Of a stretch of DNA of 64,000 nucleotides, positions 46,134-59,178 are shown piece by piece. This stretch comes from Psychrobacter coccoides (GTDB lineage: Bacteria > Pseudomonadota > Gammaproteobacteria > Pseudomonadales > Moraxellaceae): positions 1-64,000 of the forward strand of contig NZ_JAGBKM010000007.1 of the NCBI RefSeq assembly GCF_017498085.1, given 5' to 3'. Numbering within the stretch: position 1 is the stretch's first letter; every line of letters begins with the position of its first letter. Made by a program: the position numbers and the translations under genes. Below the pieces are notes generated by a model. It had not been told where the DNA came from. It saw only the letters and a list, made by a program, of their open reading frames with translations, and did no database searches.

Positions 46134-46937
46134 CTAAGCTTGTTTTTGCAAAAACTTAGACGCAATAAGAGCAGCAAAAAACAAAATGGCCAATACCAAG
46201 ACGATGGCAAGACCGGTCTGTATATCGATCCATACACTGCCCCATACGCCTAAAGTGACACCTACTTGAGCAATAATCAGTGACATTACAACCATTTGTT
46301 TGGGAGCAGTTGACCATAGCCGAGCAGTGAGCGCAGGCAGCACCAGCAAGCCACTAATCAGTAAACTACCAACTGCTTGTAAGGCAATCGCACAAAACCC
46401 TGCCAAAACGCCCATAAAAAACAATCGTTGGCGAGTCGGGTTGATGCCTTGGATACGAGCTAAGGCTTCATGAGTCGCAAGCTTTAATTGTGCAGGCCAG
46501 ATATAGCCTAAAAAAGCCAAACCAATCAGCACACTGACCATGAGCGCTGGCAAGTCGGCCCAATCTAGCTCAAGTAGGTTTCCAAACAAAAATCCCAATA
46601 CATTCGCTTGTTGATCTGTCAACTGCGTCAAAGTCAGTAGACCTAGACAGAGTAGGGAGACAGCGACCACTGCCAGTACCGCATCGACAGGCAAGCGCTC
46701 ATCATCGATCAGCACCAGTCCTGCGACGACCATGATGCTGACGATTACGATACCCATACCCATGGGCAGCTGCCACCAGACAGCGAGCCCTACTCCCAAT
46801 AAAGTGCCATGCGCTAAAGCATCAGCAAAGAACGCCATGCGACGCCACAATACCAAGCAGCCAAGTGGCGCTGACAGTAACCCTAGAATACTGCCGGCAA
46901 TCCAGGCAGGAGCAATGATGGCTAACCAAGCAGTCAT
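46134..46937 (-). CDS. znuB: Zinc ABC transporter permease ZnuB
   Basis: The membrane subunit of the ZnuABC importer. It has 267 residues and about 8 transmembrane segments; hallmarks include GSILGLLSAPLGCLVLWRRMAFFADALAHGTLLGVG and VGSLLISGLLVLPALTARL. It follows znuC on the minus strand. Likely under Zur control. Confidence 0.94.
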   Translation of the reverse strand: MTAWLAIIAPAWIAGSILGLLSAPLGCLVLWRRMAFFADALAHGTLLGVGLAVWWQLPMGMGIVIVSIMVVAGLVLIDDERLPVDAVLAVVAVSLLCLGLLTLTQLTDQQANVLGFLFGNLLELDWADLPALMVSVLIGLAFLGYIWPAQLKLATHEALARIQGINPTRQRLFFMGVLAGFCAIALQAVGSLLISGLLVLPALTARLWSTAPKQMVVMSLIIAQVGVTLGVWGSVWIDIQTGLAIVLVLAILFFAALIASKFLQKQA

Positions 46938-47016
46938 AACAGCGAATATCCGTTAAAAGTTAAAAAGTCATTGCTTTAGCGTAGAGTGATGCGATAAAGC
47001 GATAAGCGTGAGTTGG

Positions 47017-47802
47017 CTATAATACGTCACTTGGAGCCTGATGTTCGCAATGATGAGGCTTATGCACATAGGGCTGCTCATAGTGGTGACCAAATAGCTT
47101 TTGAAACTCTGCGGTAATCGCAAGCTCACTAGGTTGTCCCTCACAGCAGATGTGCTTATTCAAACAAATCACTCGGCGACTGCCTTTCATGACCCAGTGT
47201 AGATCGTGCGATACTACTAACATGGCGCAGCGTAAGAAATCTGGCAGCTCGTCGATAAACTGATAGAGCCAAACCTCAGTATTAGGATCCAACCCTTGCA
47301 TAGGCTCATCTAGTATCAACAGATTGGGTTTGTCTAATAGAGCACGTGCCATCAGTACCCTTTGAGTCTCTCCTCCTGAGAGATGCAGCATTTGCCGAGG
47401 CAGCAGATGATTTAGGGATAAATTATCAAAAATAAACTGACGCTGCGCTAAGGTCAGGCGCCGCTTATCTGCTTGTGCCAATAGGTCTTGAACTCTTAAA
47501 GGCAGTATAGGCGCTACCGTAAAACGCTGCGGCATATAGCCGAGCTGTAGCGGCTGATGAGCGGTGATATGGCCTTGAGTGGGTTGAATCAAACCTAAAA
47601 TCAGCTTTACCAAAGTTGATTTTCCAGCGCCATTTGGCCCAATCAAGCTGACCGTCTCATTAACTGCGATATCAATATCGATATTGGTAACCAAGCCTTG
47701 TTGACCGATATGATAGCTCACATCCGTTAGGCTGAGCAGTGGCGTATGATGACTCATACCCATGACTGGCTGCTGATTTGAAGAAGAGAATAAAAGGCTC
47801 AT
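47017..47802 (-). CDS. znuC: Zinc ABC transporter ATPase ZnuC
   Basis: The ATP-binding subunit of ZnuABC. 261 residues with Walker A GPNGAGKSTLV, Q-loop MPQRF, signature LSGGETQRVLMARALL, Walker B LLILDEP and the switch His (VVSHDLHWV). Histidine-rich tail (HHYEQPYVHKPHHCEHQ) is typical of zinc-linked members. Second gene of zur-znuC-znuB; the start may be a later Met (MGMSHH), which is unresolved. Confidence 0.94.
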   Translation of the reverse strand: MSLLFSSSNQQPVMGMSHHTPLLSLTDVSYHIGQQGLVTNIDIDIAVNETVSLIGPNGAGKSTLVKLILGLIQPTQGHITAHQPLQLGYMPQRFTVAPILPLRVQDLLAQADKRRLTLAQRQFIFDNLSLNHLLPRQMLHLSGGETQRVLMARALLDKPNLLILDEPMQGLDPNTEVWLYQFIDELPDFLRCAMLVVSHDLHWVMKGSRRVICLNKHICCEGQPSELAITAEFQKLFGHHYEQPYVHKPHHCEHQAPSDVL

Positions 47803-47909
47803 ACATTCACAATAGGTTGTTTGAAGTAATAAAAATTATAATGCTATCTTTCTTAAAGATGGTAAGTTTTTAGAAGTCGTCTTTGAGAGTCACTAAAAAA
47901 AGAGCGACT

Positions 47910-48437
47910 CTATTGGCAGCTCAAGCAGCGTCCGGTCAGCTCAATGACACTGTGCTCAACCATAAACCCTACATCCTGTTCAGCAAAGCTCACCATCTCT
48001 TGTATAGGCAAACTGCTACATTCTTGCACACGTTGACAGTGCTGACAGATAAAAAACGCAGCGGTATGTTGAGTACGCGGATGGCAGCAGGGAACATAAG
48101 CGTTGAGTGAGGTGAGTTGATGAATCAAGCCTTCACTCAATAAAAACTCCAAGCTGCGATAGACCGTTGGTGGTGCGACGTTTTTTGAGGTTTGGTGATT
48201 TGCGCTCTTATCTGTTGATTCTAAGCGTATTTGCTGGAGCTGAGTGATCAAATCATAAGCGCCTACAGGTTTGTTTGCCTCTAGTACCAATTGATATATT
48301 TGCTGACGGAGTGGCGTAAAACGTACGCCACGCAATCGAGACTGCTTTTTTGCTGCCTCTAAACGCTTAGCCACATCATCCGGCGTAAAGTGCTGAACAT
48401 CATGTAAGTGTTCACAAGTAGATGAGATCATTGACAC
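47910..48437 (-). CDS. zur: Zinc uptake regulator Zur
   Basis: Zur is the Fur-family repressor that binds DNA with Zn(II) and shuts zinc uptake. Seen: winged helix RGVRFTPLRQQIYQLVLE, PPTVYRSLEFLLSEGLIHQL, and the zinc-site cysteines CCHPRTQHTAAFFICQHCQRVQEC and the final CLSCQ. GTG at 48437 has GGAG 8 bases before; ATG at 48431 is the alternative, TTG at 48452 is not preferred. First gene of zur-znuCB, with znuA divergent. Confidence 0.92.
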   Translation of the reverse strand: MSMISSTCEHLHDVQHFTPDDVAKRLEAAKKQSRLRGVRFTPLRQQIYQLVLEANKPVGAYDLITQLQQIRLESTDKSANHQTSKNVAPPTVYRSLEFLLSEGLIHQLTSLNAYVPCCHPRTQHTAAFFICQHCQRVQECSSLPIQEMVSFAEQDVGFMVEHSVIELTGRCLSCQ

Positions 48438-48473
48438 AACAGCCACTCCCAAAATTAATAGTGCGTTTTTAAT

Positions 48474-48488
48474 TGTTATAGTATAACA
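48474..48488. promoter_or_regulatory. Zur box between zur and znuA
   Basis: TGTTATA-G-TATAACA is a perfect 7-1-7 palindrome that matches the Zur consensus of gammaproteobacteria. It lies between the divergent starts of zur and znuA and so can control both. Confidence 0.85.
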
Positions 48489-48560
48489 TACTACTACTGG
48501 TAACTTGTTAGGCTTTTCTAAAAAACAGGTCTAAAATAAAACGAACAGGACACACATCGC

Positions 48561-49508
48561 ATGTATGCAAATGATCATCGCTGTATCCGCTTACTTAATA
48601 AAAGAAATAATCCACAAGGTTTTGCTGCTGTTACATCGTCTGACGTTGTAGCAAAGATATTTGAATGGTCCAAATATTGGATAGCAGCGACATTAATACT
48701 ATGTGGCTCAATAATGATGAGTGCACAAGCAGCCACTGTCAGCGTCAGTAACTATCCGCTATTTTTATTAAGCGAGGCGGTGACAGAAGGTGCACCTTCT
48801 GCCAATCAATTGCTACAAGCAGGGGAGGTGGGACATCACGGTAGTGTCAGTCCTGGTGACATCAAGTCCATTCAGGACAGCACCTTTGTGGTCTGGTTTG
48901 GTGAGTCGCTAGAGAATAATCTGGCCTCAACTTTAAATAGTGCGCCTAATGCCATCTCCTTATTTGAGTTTAATGCGTTTAATCGTCATCCGTTACGTGA
49001 TGTCAAAGGAAAGGCCGTTTCGAATACACTAGATCCCCACATTTGGTTAGACCCTGAAAACGCCAAAGCCATTACCCGTGCATTGGCAGTTATCCATAGC
49101 CATGCCAATCCGCAACACAAAAATTTATATCATGACAATGCAAAACGCTTCGCTCAGCGCATGGACAAAGCAGTACAACTAATGCAGCAAGGTAATCAAA
49201 AGTCTTATCCTTATTGGGCTTACCATGATGCTTATCAGTATATTGAAGCCAGTTTAGGGCTAAAAATGGTTGGGAGCTTAAGTGCCGATCATCATCTGTC
49301 TCCAAAAGCCAGTCAGCTGCGATGGCTTAACGAGAAGCGCCCTGCTAAGACAATGTGTTTGGTGGCTCAAGGCACTCCTGCGAAAGGACTGCTTGCCAAA
49401 TTAAAACCTGTAAATACGACTATACAAGCTGAAGACATGAGCGGCAGCAAAACATTTGTAAGCGGCTGGCGTGCTATGGCTCAGCAGATACGCAACTGCA
49501 TAGGTTAA
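48561..49508 (+). CDS. znuA: Zinc ABC transporter substrate-binding protein ZnuA
   Basis: The periplasmic zinc-binding component. 315 residues with an N-terminal export segment after about 35 leading residues (IAATLILCGSIMMSAQAA). Zinc ligands: His near VGHHGS, DPHIWLDPENA, and AYHDAYQYIEA; the typical long His-rich loop is short here. A start closer to the signal peptide is possible, but no good one is visible. Divergent from zur; the Zur box lies 73 bp upstream of ATG. Confidence 0.9.
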   Translation: MYANDHRCIRLLNKRNNPQGFAAVTSSDVVAKIFEWSKYWIAATLILCGSIMMSAQAATVSVSNYPLFLLSEAVTEGAPSANQLLQAGEVGHHGSVSPGDIKSIQDSTFVVWFGESLENNLASTLNSAPNAISLFEFNAFNRHPLRDVKGKAVSNTLDPHIWLDPENAKAITRALAVIHSHANPQHKNLYHDNAKRFAQRMDKAVQLMQQGNQKSYPYWAYHDAYQYIEASLGLKMVGSLSADHHLSPKASQLRWLNEKRPAKTMCLVAQGTPAKGLLAKLKPVNTTIQAEDMSGSKTFVSGWRAMAQQIRNCIG

Positions 49509-49882
49509 ATGGCTGTCCTGAACGACTGCGCCAAGGGCGACACCTGGCTGTTTAAAATAACAACCGAGCTTACGCAACCGCTATCGACATAGAGGTTGCC
49601 TGCAAGTGATAGTCATATCAGTAATATCGTTCATGTGATATAAGCGCTTTATTTCGAGTCAGTCATAGGTATCATTCAGCAGTCCTCGAGGCACAAAAGA
49701 CAGCTTAAGGCAAAAAAGCAAACAAAGGTCATATTTTGCTTGCTTAATACCAAATTGCTCCTTATAATAAGTGGCGTTTTATTTTGGTTAAAAAGGTTGA
49801 CTCTGGATAGCGAAGTATTTTTGCGGCCTATGATGTTTGCAATCTACTGCTATAATGCCACCGCTATATCATGGGATAGCTG

Positions 49883-50281
49883 ATGACCAAACCTGCTACA
49901 CGCACGCAAAAAGACAAGATAGCAACCTACATTAGGCGTCAAGCTTGGATATTGTTCGTATTGATAGTCAGTATTGCAATATTGGATAGTTTTTGGCTGC
50001 ATAGTGGCTTGGTAGTCGCAAAAAGCACTGCATTAGGTGCCTTATTGAGCTTTAGCAGTCAAGTCATACTTGCTAGCTTTGTCTTTTGGTATACAGGTTA
50101 CCGCGCCCGCCGGCATATTGTCAGTCAGATGTATCGTGGTCAAGTGATCAAATGGCTATTGACAGTGTTTGGTTTTGCCCTAATTTTTATTACCATACGA
50201 CCTTTATCAGCGCCAGCACTATTCATAGGTTTTATCGTAATGCAGGTTAGTAACAGCTGGATGCTGTGGCACGTACGCTAG
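49883..50281 (+). CDS. atpI: ATP synthase subunit I
   Basis: AtpI helps assemble the c-ring. The 132-residue membrane protein has four segments; KSTALGALLSFSSQVILASFVFWY and the YRGQVIKWLLTVFGFALIF region are characteristic. It lies 539 bp upstream of atpB, with a terminator-like hairpin between, so it may be transcribed apart from the rest. The gap 49509-49882 before it holds no gene. Confidence 0.85.
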   Translation: MTKPATRTQKDKIATYIRRQAWILFVLIVSIAILDSFWLHSGLVVAKSTALGALLSFSSQVILASFVFWYTGYRARRHIVSQMYRGQVIKWLLTVFGFALIFITIRPLSAPALFIGFIVMQVSNSWMLWHVR

Positions 50282-50549
50282 CTATATCATCGTGCTAATC
50301 ATAAATTACCAGCGCAATGGCTATAAAAATAAATTATTACAATTTGATCTTAGCCATCAGATTCATATAAACACACGTGAAATCGACTAACTTACTCATA
50401 AAGCTGATAAAAAATTTATAATAGACTTTACATGAATGCAACGCTGCATTAAGATAGGCAGCTAATAAATTCGCTTATAGGCGCTGCATTGAGCGCTGGT
50501 TTTCTAAAACCACAAGCAAAGACTCAGATATCATGTTATATGCAAGTAC

Positions 50550-50585
50550 AAAGGGCTAGTAATGAATACTCATAAGCCCTTTTTT
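50550..50585 (+). terminator. Terminator-like hairpin between atpI and atpB
   Basis: AAAGGGCT (50550-50557) and AGCCCTTT (50575-50582) pair over an 17-base loop and run into TTTT. A second small palindrome (TTTTGG-TAG-CCAAAA) follows at 50582-50596. The rest of 50282-50820 has no gene and should hold the atpB promoter. Confidence 0.6.
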
Positions 50586-50808
50586 GGTAGCCAAAATTTA
50601 TTCAGGCTAGTACTACAGCACAATTGGGCTGGATGTTATTGATGACATGAGCATTCTAGCATTATAACTTTTACATAATAAACAGAACTCTATTTAAGCT
50701 GATGGCGTTATAGAGGCAGCGTATTTAAAATTATGTAGATAATCATGCTGGTCTACTCATCAGATAACAACCATATTTTTGGTAATTGATTAAATATTTG
50801 ATTAATAA

Positions 50809-51696
<888 letters not shown>

Positions 51697-51714
51697 TTAG
51701 ACACTCATCAATAA

Positions 51715-51984
<270 letters not shown>

Positions 51985-52077
51985 TCAGAAAGCTCAGTTA
52001 TAAATGTTTGGTTCTCATCTTTTGACAACCAAACATGATCAATGAAACTGATTTTTCATTAACAAAGAGGTGATCAC

Positions 52078-52548
52078 GTGAATATCAATTTTACCATCAT
52101 CGGTCAAGCCATTGCTTTTGCAATATTTGTGGTTTTTTGCATGAAATTCGTGTGGCCACCACTTATTGGCGCCATCAATGAACGTCAGCGTAAAATCGCT
52201 GATGGCTTAAATGCCGCTGAAAAAGCAAAAGCAGATTTGGCAACCGCTGAGCAAGATGCACAGCAAGAGCTTGATGCCGCAAAGGCTAAAGCTGCTGCAC
52301 TCATTGAGCAAGCGAATAAAAGCGCTAACCAATTGGTTGAAGACGCCAAGTCGCAAGCACAAATAGAAGGCGAGCGTATTCGTCAACAAGCACAAGCTTC
52401 TATCGATCAAGAGATCAATCAAGCACGTGAGTCGTTACGTGCCCAAGTCGCTGAACTTTCTGTGCTTGGTGCTGAAAAGATTTTGCAAGATAAAGTCGAT
52501 GTGCAAAAACATGCCAGTATGCTAGACCAACTGGCGGCTAAGCTGTAA
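52078..52548 (+). CDS. atpF: ATP synthase F0 subunit b
   Basis: The peripheral-stalk b subunit, 156 residues: one N-terminal membrane helix ([22 protein letters not shown]) and a long charged coiled coil. Starts with GTG at 52078, preceded by GAGGTGATCAC, a very strong site; GTG starts are used here. Confidence 0.95.
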   Translation: MNINFTIIGQAIAFAIFVVFCMKFVWPPLIGAINERQRKIADGLNAAEKAKADLATAEQDAQQELDAAKAKAAALIEQANKSANQLVEDAKSQAQIEGERIRQQAQASIDQEINQARESLRAQVAELSVLGAEKILQDKVDVQKHASMLDQLAAKL

Positions 52549-52561
52549 TTGTGAGGATATA

Positions 52562-53182
52562 ATGGCTGACTTATCAACCTTAGCACGACCCTACGCTAAA
52601 GCCGCGTTTGACTATGCCAATGAAAATGGAGTGGTCAATGAGTGGGAAGACTTCCTATTTGTTGCCAGTATGATTGTCAATGACAAGTCGTTCCACACAT
52701 TGCTAGACAATCCAGCCGTTGCTGCTGAGCATAAGTCAGCCGCTTTGGTCGATCTCTATGATACGCAAGTAGCAGGCGCTAATGATTCTGCTTTTAAGCA
52801 ATCATTGAGTGCCACTCGTGGGCATAGCAATACCAACGTTAGCTACCCTAAAGTATCAACAGCGCTTAGCAACTTCGTTAATCAGCTATCAGAACAAGAG
52901 CGTCTGGCGCTGCTTCCTGAAGTTTATGAGCATTATCGTCGTCATAAGGCGCTAAGCTTAAAGCAGCTTGACGCTTATGTGACCACTGCCTATCCATTGA
53001 CTGATGCACAGCGTGAGACATTGCAAGCACGTCTTGCAGCCTCGCTGAACGCAAGTGTGGTGATTCACGAGTCGGTCGATCCTAGTCTTTTGGCAGGCGC
53101 GATGATCAAAGTCGGTGACAAGGTCATTGATGATTCAATGCGCGGCAAGTTACAACAGTTAAAAACACAGCTAACTGCCTAA
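52562..53182 (+). CDS. atpH: ATP synthase F1 subunit delta
   Basis: 206 residues, slightly longer than the usual 177-180 because of an insert near 75-100 ([26 protein letters not shown]). N-terminal [13 protein letters not shown] and C-terminal [32 protein letters not shown] are typical. GAGGATATA precedes ATG, 14 bp after atpF. Confidence 0.95.
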   Translation: MADLSTLARPYAKAAFDYANENGVVNEWEDFLFVASMIVNDKSFHTLLDNPAVAAEHKSAALVDLYDTQVAGANDSAFKQSLSATRGHSNTNVSYPKVSTALSNFVNQLSEQERLALLPEVYEHYRRHKALSLKQLDAYVTTAYPLTDAQRETLQARLAASLNASVVIHESVDPSLLAGAMIKVGDKVIDDSMRGKLQQLKTQLTA

Positions 53183-53275
53183 TGCCATTCATAAGCTCAG
53201 TCTTGATAAAGTCTGTGCGAAATAAGAGCATTTAAGTCAGTGGGCGGGTTATCATAAATTAAAGGAAACAAGGCA

Positions 53276-54820
53276 ATGCAACAATTGAATCCAGCGGAAA
53301 TCAGTAGTCTGATTAAGCAGCGTATTCAAGACCTTGATGCGGGTGCAACTGCAAAGAATGAAGGCACGATTGTCAAAGTAGCTGACGGTATCGTGCAGAT
53401 TCATGGTCTTGAAGATGCCATGTACGGCGAAATGATTGAGTTTGAAGGCGAAATCTACGGAATGGCGCTTAACTTAGAGCGTGATTCTGTCGGTGCAGTA
53501 GTCCTTGGGGATTACTTACAATTACAAGAAGGTCAAAAAGCCTATTGTACTGGTCGTATTCTTGAAGTACCAGTTGGTCCTGAACTATTAGGCCGTGTTG
53601 TTGATGCTTTGGGTAATCCTATTGATGGCAAAGGTCCTATTGATGCCAAAATGACGGATAAAGTCGAAAAAATCGCCCCAGGCGTTATCGACCGTCAATC
53701 CGTTGATGAGCCAGTCATGACTGGTTATAAAGCTGTCGATACCATGATTCCAATCGGTCGTGGCCAGCGTGAGCTGATCATTGGTGACCGTCAGACAGGT
53801 AAAACGGCATTAGCGATTGATACCATCATTGCACAAAAAACATCTGGTATTAAGTGTGTGTATGTGGCTGTTGGCCAAAAACGCTCTACCATCGCTAACG
53901 TTGTGCGTAAGCTTGAAGAGACTGGCGCTTTAGAGTACACCACGGTTGTGGTTGCGTCTGCTTCTGAGCCAGCAGCGCTTCAGTATATTGCTCCATACTC
54001 AGGCTGTACCATTGGCGAATACTTCCGTGATCGTGGTGAAGATGCGCTGATTGTATTTGATGACTTATCAAAGCAAGCCGTCGCCTATCGTCAGATCTCA
54101 CTACTATTACGTCGTCCACCAGGTCGTGAAGCGTATCCAGGTGATGTATTCTATCTACATTCACGTCTTCTTGAGCGTGCCTCACGTGTCAACGCAGACT
54201 ATGTAGAGAGATTTACCAACGGTGAAGTAAAAGGTAAAACTGGTTCATTAACCGCACTACCTATTATTGAAACTCAAGCAGGTGACGTCTCGGCATTCGT
54301 ACCGACGAACGTGATCTCGATCACTGATGGTCAGATTTTCTTAGAATCAAGCCTATTCAACTCAGGTATTCGTCCGGCGGTTAACGCTGGTATTTCGGTA
54401 TCACGTGTTGGTGGTTCGGCCCAGACTAAGATTATCAAAAAGCTGTCTGGTGGTATCCGTACGGCACTTGCCCAGTACCGTGAGCTTGCTGCATTTGCGC
54501 AGTTTGCCTCAGACCTAGATGACGCTACACGTGCACAGCTAGACCACGGTGAGCGTGTGACAGAGCTCATGAAGCAAAAACAGTATCAGCCGATGTCGAT
54601 TGCAGAACAAGCGGCCGTTATCTATGCTTCAAACGAAGGCTACTTAGCAGACGTTCCTGTCGAAAAAATCGGTTCTTTTGAAGAGTCTTTCTTGCGCTAT
54701 ATGCATGATGAGCAAAGTGAGCTGATGCGTGAGATTAATGACACTGCAAATTATAATGACGACATTGCAGGTCGTTTAAAGTCAGCAGTTGAGACTTTCA
54801 AACAAAACCACAGTTACTAA
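53276..54820 (+). CDS. atpA: ATP synthase F1 subunit alpha
   Basis: 514 residues with the Walker [15 protein letters not shown] near 170, [16 protein letters not shown] and [15 protein letters not shown]. Forms the alpha3beta3 head with AtpD. AAAGGAAACAAGGCA precedes ATG. Length and motifs normal. Confidence 0.97.
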   Translation: MQQLNPAEISSLIKQRIQDLDAGATAKNEGTIVKVADGIVQIHGLEDAMYGEMIEFEGEIYGMALNLERDSVGAVVLGDYLQLQEGQKAYCTGRILEVPVGPELLGRVVDALGNPIDGKGPIDAKMTDKVEKIAPGVIDRQSVDEPVMTGYKAVDTMIPIGRGQRELIIGDRQTGKTALAIDTIIAQKTSGIKCVYVAVGQKRSTIANVVRKLEETGALEYTTVVVASASEPAALQYIAPYSGCTIGEYFRDRGEDALIVFDDLSKQAVAYRQISLLLRRPPGREAYPGDVFYLHSRLLERASRVNADYVERFTNGEVKGKTGSLTALPIIETQAGDVSAFVPTNVISITDGQIFLESSLFNSGIRPAVNAGISVSRVGGSAQTKIIKKLSGGIRTALAQYRELAAFAQFASDLDDATRAQLDHGERVTELMKQKQYQPMSIAEQAAVIYASNEGYLADVPVEKIGSFEESFLRYMHDEQSELMREINDTANYNDDIAGRLKSAVETFKQNHSY

Positions 54821-55016
54821 GTTAATAAAGACTAAGTTAACGGGTTAAGCCGGTTTGGTTGGTTGTAGCTTTAGGCTAACTTTTAGTCAAATAGTGGCAC
54901 GGTGTCTGATGACAATCGTGCCGTTATAGCCACAATCAACGGCATTTGACCGCGTAGTGCTACAGATATTGTTGCATTCGCCAATGCTTTTTTAACCCTC
55001 TTATATTGGAATCATT

Positions 55017-55898
55017 ATGGCAAGCTTAAAAGAAATACGTGCCAAAGTCACCAGTATTAAAAGCACCCAAAAAATTACTCGTGCTATGCAAATGGTAGCA
55101 GCAAGTAAGATGCGCCGTGCTCAAGAGCGCATGGACGTGGGTCGCCCGTATGCTGATAGTATGCGCCGGGTTATTTCACATTTGGTGCATGCTTCATCAG
55201 ATTACAAACACCCATATATGGTAACGCGTCCTGTAAATACTGTGGGATATATCGTTATCACCTCTGACCGTGGCTTAGCAGGTGGTTTGAATATTAACTT
55301 ATTCAAAGCTTTGACCAATAGTATTGAAGACTATCAAAACCAGTCTGTAAAGGCTGAATTCTCTGTTATTGGTGCAAAAGGCGTCAGCTTCTTCAAAAAC
55401 TTTGGCGGTAAAGTCACATCAGCAATCACTGATTATGGTGATAATCCAACGTTTGAGCAGTTGAATTCATCTGTACAAGCAATGTTAGATGACTACGACA
55501 GCGGTAAAATTGACCGTATCTATGTGGTCTATAACAAGTTTGTTAACGCTATGACGCAACAGCCAACAGTCACTCAGTTAGTTCCTTTACCTGAAGGTAC
55601 TTTGACTGAAGACGACAGTGGTGTGCGTACTGATCTTAGCTGGGATTATATCTACGAGCCTGACATCAAGACACTAGTTGATGGTCTGCTAGGGCGCTAC
55701 ATTGAGTCGATTGTCTATCAAGCGGTAATGGAAAATATTGCCTCTGAACAGTCATCGCGGATGGTCGCTATGAAAGCAGCAACAGATAATGCTGGTGACC
55801 TAATTAACGATTTACAGTTGGTTTATAACAAGCTGCGTCAAGCGGCGATTACCCGAGAAATCTCGGAAATCGTTGGCGGTGCTGCTGCTGTTTCATAA
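55017..55898 (+). CDS. atpG: ATP synthase F1 subunit gamma
   Basis: 293-residue rotor shaft: N-terminal [33 protein letters not shown] and C-terminal [22 protein letters not shown] are the family's ends. 196 bp after atpA, the longest gap inside the operon; no terminator is obvious there. Confidence 0.96.
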   Translation: MASLKEIRAKVTSIKSTQKITRAMQMVAASKMRRAQERMDVGRPYADSMRRVISHLVHASSDYKHPYMVTRPVNTVGYIVITSDRGLAGGLNINLFKALTNSIEDYQNQSVKAEFSVIGAKGVSFFKNFGGKVTSAITDYGDNPTFEQLNSSVQAMLDDYDSGKIDRIYVVYNKFVNAMTQQPTVTQLVPLPEGTLTEDDSGVRTDLSWDYIYEPDIKTLVDGLLGRYIESIVYQAVMENIASEQSSRMVAMKAATDNAGDLINDLQLVYNKLRQAAITREISEIVGGAAAVS

Positions 55899-55917
55899 TT
55901 GACTATACCTAATATAG

Positions 55918-57369
<1,452 letters not shown>

Positions 57370-57458
57370 GCGAAAAAAGTAATCGCTAATTAGCAAATGG
57401 TTGGTTTAATGTACTATTTGCTAATTCGCATCGCAGTTTTGATTGTAAGGAGTTAGGG

Positions 57459-57875
57459 ATGGCAACGTTTCAATGTCGCGTCGTAAGTGCCCGTGAAGAG
57501 CTGTATTCAGGGGAAATTAGCATGTTGATCGCTACGGGTACTGAAGGCGAAGTTGGTGTGCTAGCAGGACACACACCGCTCATTACTTTGCTCAAACCTG
57601 GCGCAATGCGTGTACAAACCGCAGAAGGTAACGAAGAAGTGATTTATGTCTCAGGTGGCGTACTTGAGATTCAGCCAAAACTGGTCACCGTATTGGCAGA
57701 TACCGCAGTACGTGCAAGTAATCTTGATGAAAGCAAAATCATCGAAGCACGCAAAAAAGCAGAACAAATGCTCGTGAACCAGTCTGATACGGTTCATACA
57801 AATGCTGCATTGGCTTCGTTAGCTGAATCAGTAGCACAGCTACAAACGATTCGTAAATACAAGAACCGTGCTTAA
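57459..57875 (+). CDS. atpC: ATP synthase F1 subunit epsilon
   Basis: 138 residues; begins ATFQCRVVSAREELYSGEISML and has GEVGVLAGHTPLITLLKPG, the beta-sandwich hallmarks, then a C-terminal helix pair. AAGGAGTTAGGG precedes ATG. Last gene of atpBEFHAGDC; terminator follows. Confidence 0.95.
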   Translation: MATFQCRVVSAREELYSGEISMLIATGTEGEVGVLAGHTPLITLLKPGAMRVQTAEGNEEVIYVSGGVLEIQPKLVTVLADTAVRASNLDESKIIEARKKAEQMLVNQSDTVHTNAALASLAESVAQLQTIRKYKNRA

Positions 57876-57929
57876 TATGAGTGCATAAATGCTCATCTAA
57901 ACGTTAAGTACCAGTTGTTTATAGATCCA

Positions 57930-57959
57930 AAAAACAGTCCAAGACGGGCTGTTTTTTTT
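57930..57959 (+). terminator. Terminator of the atp operon
   Basis: AAACAGTCC-AAGAC-GGGCTGTTTTTTTT: an 8-9 bp stem with one G-T pair and a T run, 55 bp after atpC. The rest of 57876-58273 shows no gene; it should hold the bfmR promoter. Confidence 0.85.
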
Positions 57960-58273
57960 TGCTAAAGATTAATCAGCTGATAGTGATTAAACTGAAGAGT
58001 AAATCAAGGTAAGAATTCTTAGTAAAAACTGTGATATATTTGCTGATATTAAAAATACTATTGACGACATACAAGTCATTTTAGAGCTAAATTAAAGGAA
58101 TATCTGAAGTTATTTATAGGTTTTGTTAACGGCAATAAGCTATAGTATGGATAGCCATAGGTTTGATAGTATACTGTGTTACCAACTTTATTATTCATAT
58201 GAACATCATTTGTTCGATTTTTATTGTGCTATGACTCTCCTAGCTATCAATTTTTACATTAAAGGATACAACA

Positions 58274-58990
58274 ATGACAACGACAGAAGAAGACAACACC
58301 CCGCGAATTTTGATTGTTGAAGATGATGAACGCTTAGCGATGTTGACCCAAGATTATTTGGTTAAAAACGGCTTAGAAGTCGCTATCGAAACTGATGGCA
58401 ATCGTGCTATTCGTCGCATTGTTAACGAACAGCCTGATTTAGTGGTGCTTGATGTCATGCTTCCTGGTAGTGACGGCCTGACAGTATGTCGTGAGGTACG
58501 CCCACATTATCAGAACCCAATTCTGATGCTGACTGCCCGTACAGAAGATATGGATCAGGTGTTAGGACTAGAGATGGGGGCTGATGACTATGTCGCTAAG
58601 CCTGCACAGCCACGTGTGCTGCTTGCTCGTATTCGTGCACTATTGCGCCGCTCAGAAAATGCGCCATCAGAAGATGTGCCACAGCGCCTAGAGTTTGGTG
58701 AGTTGGTTATTGATAATGGTGGTCGTTCTGTCACGCTTAGTGATGAGTTGGTTGACTTTACTAGTGCTGAATATGACTTATTGTGGTTGCTTGCTTCTAA
58801 TGCGGGTCGTATATTATCACGTGAAGACATCTTTGAGCGTCTACGTGGTATCGAATATGACGGACAGGATCGCTCTATTGACGTTCGTATTTCACGTATC
58901 CGTCCAAAAATCGGCGATGATCCAGAAAACCCAAAGCGTATCAAAACCGTCCGTAGTAAAGGTTATTTATTCGTGAAAGAAGGCAATTGA
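58274..58990 (+). CDS. bfmR: OmpR-family response regulator BfmR
   Basis: 238-residue regulator nearly identical in architecture to Acinetobacter BfmR, which controls envelope, biofilm and stress genes. Receiver domain with phospho-acceptor Asp60 (DLVVLDVMLPGSDGLTVCREV), signature GADDYVAKPAQPRVLLARI, and a winged-helix DNA-binding domain (SREDIFERLRGIEYDGQDRSIDVRISRIRPKIG). AAAGGATACAACA precedes ATG. A terminator follows before bfmS. Confidence 0.93.
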   Translation: MTTTEEDNTPRILIVEDDERLAMLTQDYLVKNGLEVAIETDGNRAIRRIVNEQPDLVVLDVMLPGSDGLTVCREVRPHYQNPILMLTARTEDMDQVLGLEMGADDYVAKPAQPRVLLARIRALLRRSENAPSEDVPQRLEFGELVIDNGGRSVTLSDELVDFTSAEYDLLWLLASNAGRILSREDIFERLRGIEYDGQDRSIDVRISRIRPKIGDDPENPKRIKTVRSKGYLFVKEGN

Positions 58991-59036
58991 TTTTGCTGGC
59001 TTCAGTGTAATATTGGTTCATTATCCGCTTTTTACC

Positions 59037-59063
59037 AAAAACCAGCATGATGCTGGTTTTTTT
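59037..59063 (+). terminator. Hairpin between bfmR and bfmS
   Basis: AAAACCAGCA-TGA-TGCTGGTTTTTTT: a stem of 7-9 bp with a T run, 47 bp after bfmR. It could limit read-through into bfmS. Confidence 0.8.
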
Positions 59064-59178
59064 GTGCGCAATGAGCAACTATTTAAGGTTATAGATTCCG
59101 TTATATGGTTTAATTGAACCATTATTAAGCTTGCCCGTTGAATAAAATATAAGCACTTAAAATTTTGGTTACGTACGT

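Noticed and set aside
50582-50596. TTTTGG-TAG-CCAAAA palindrome as an operator
   Set aside because: Short, overlaps the terminator T run and has no link to a known regulator.
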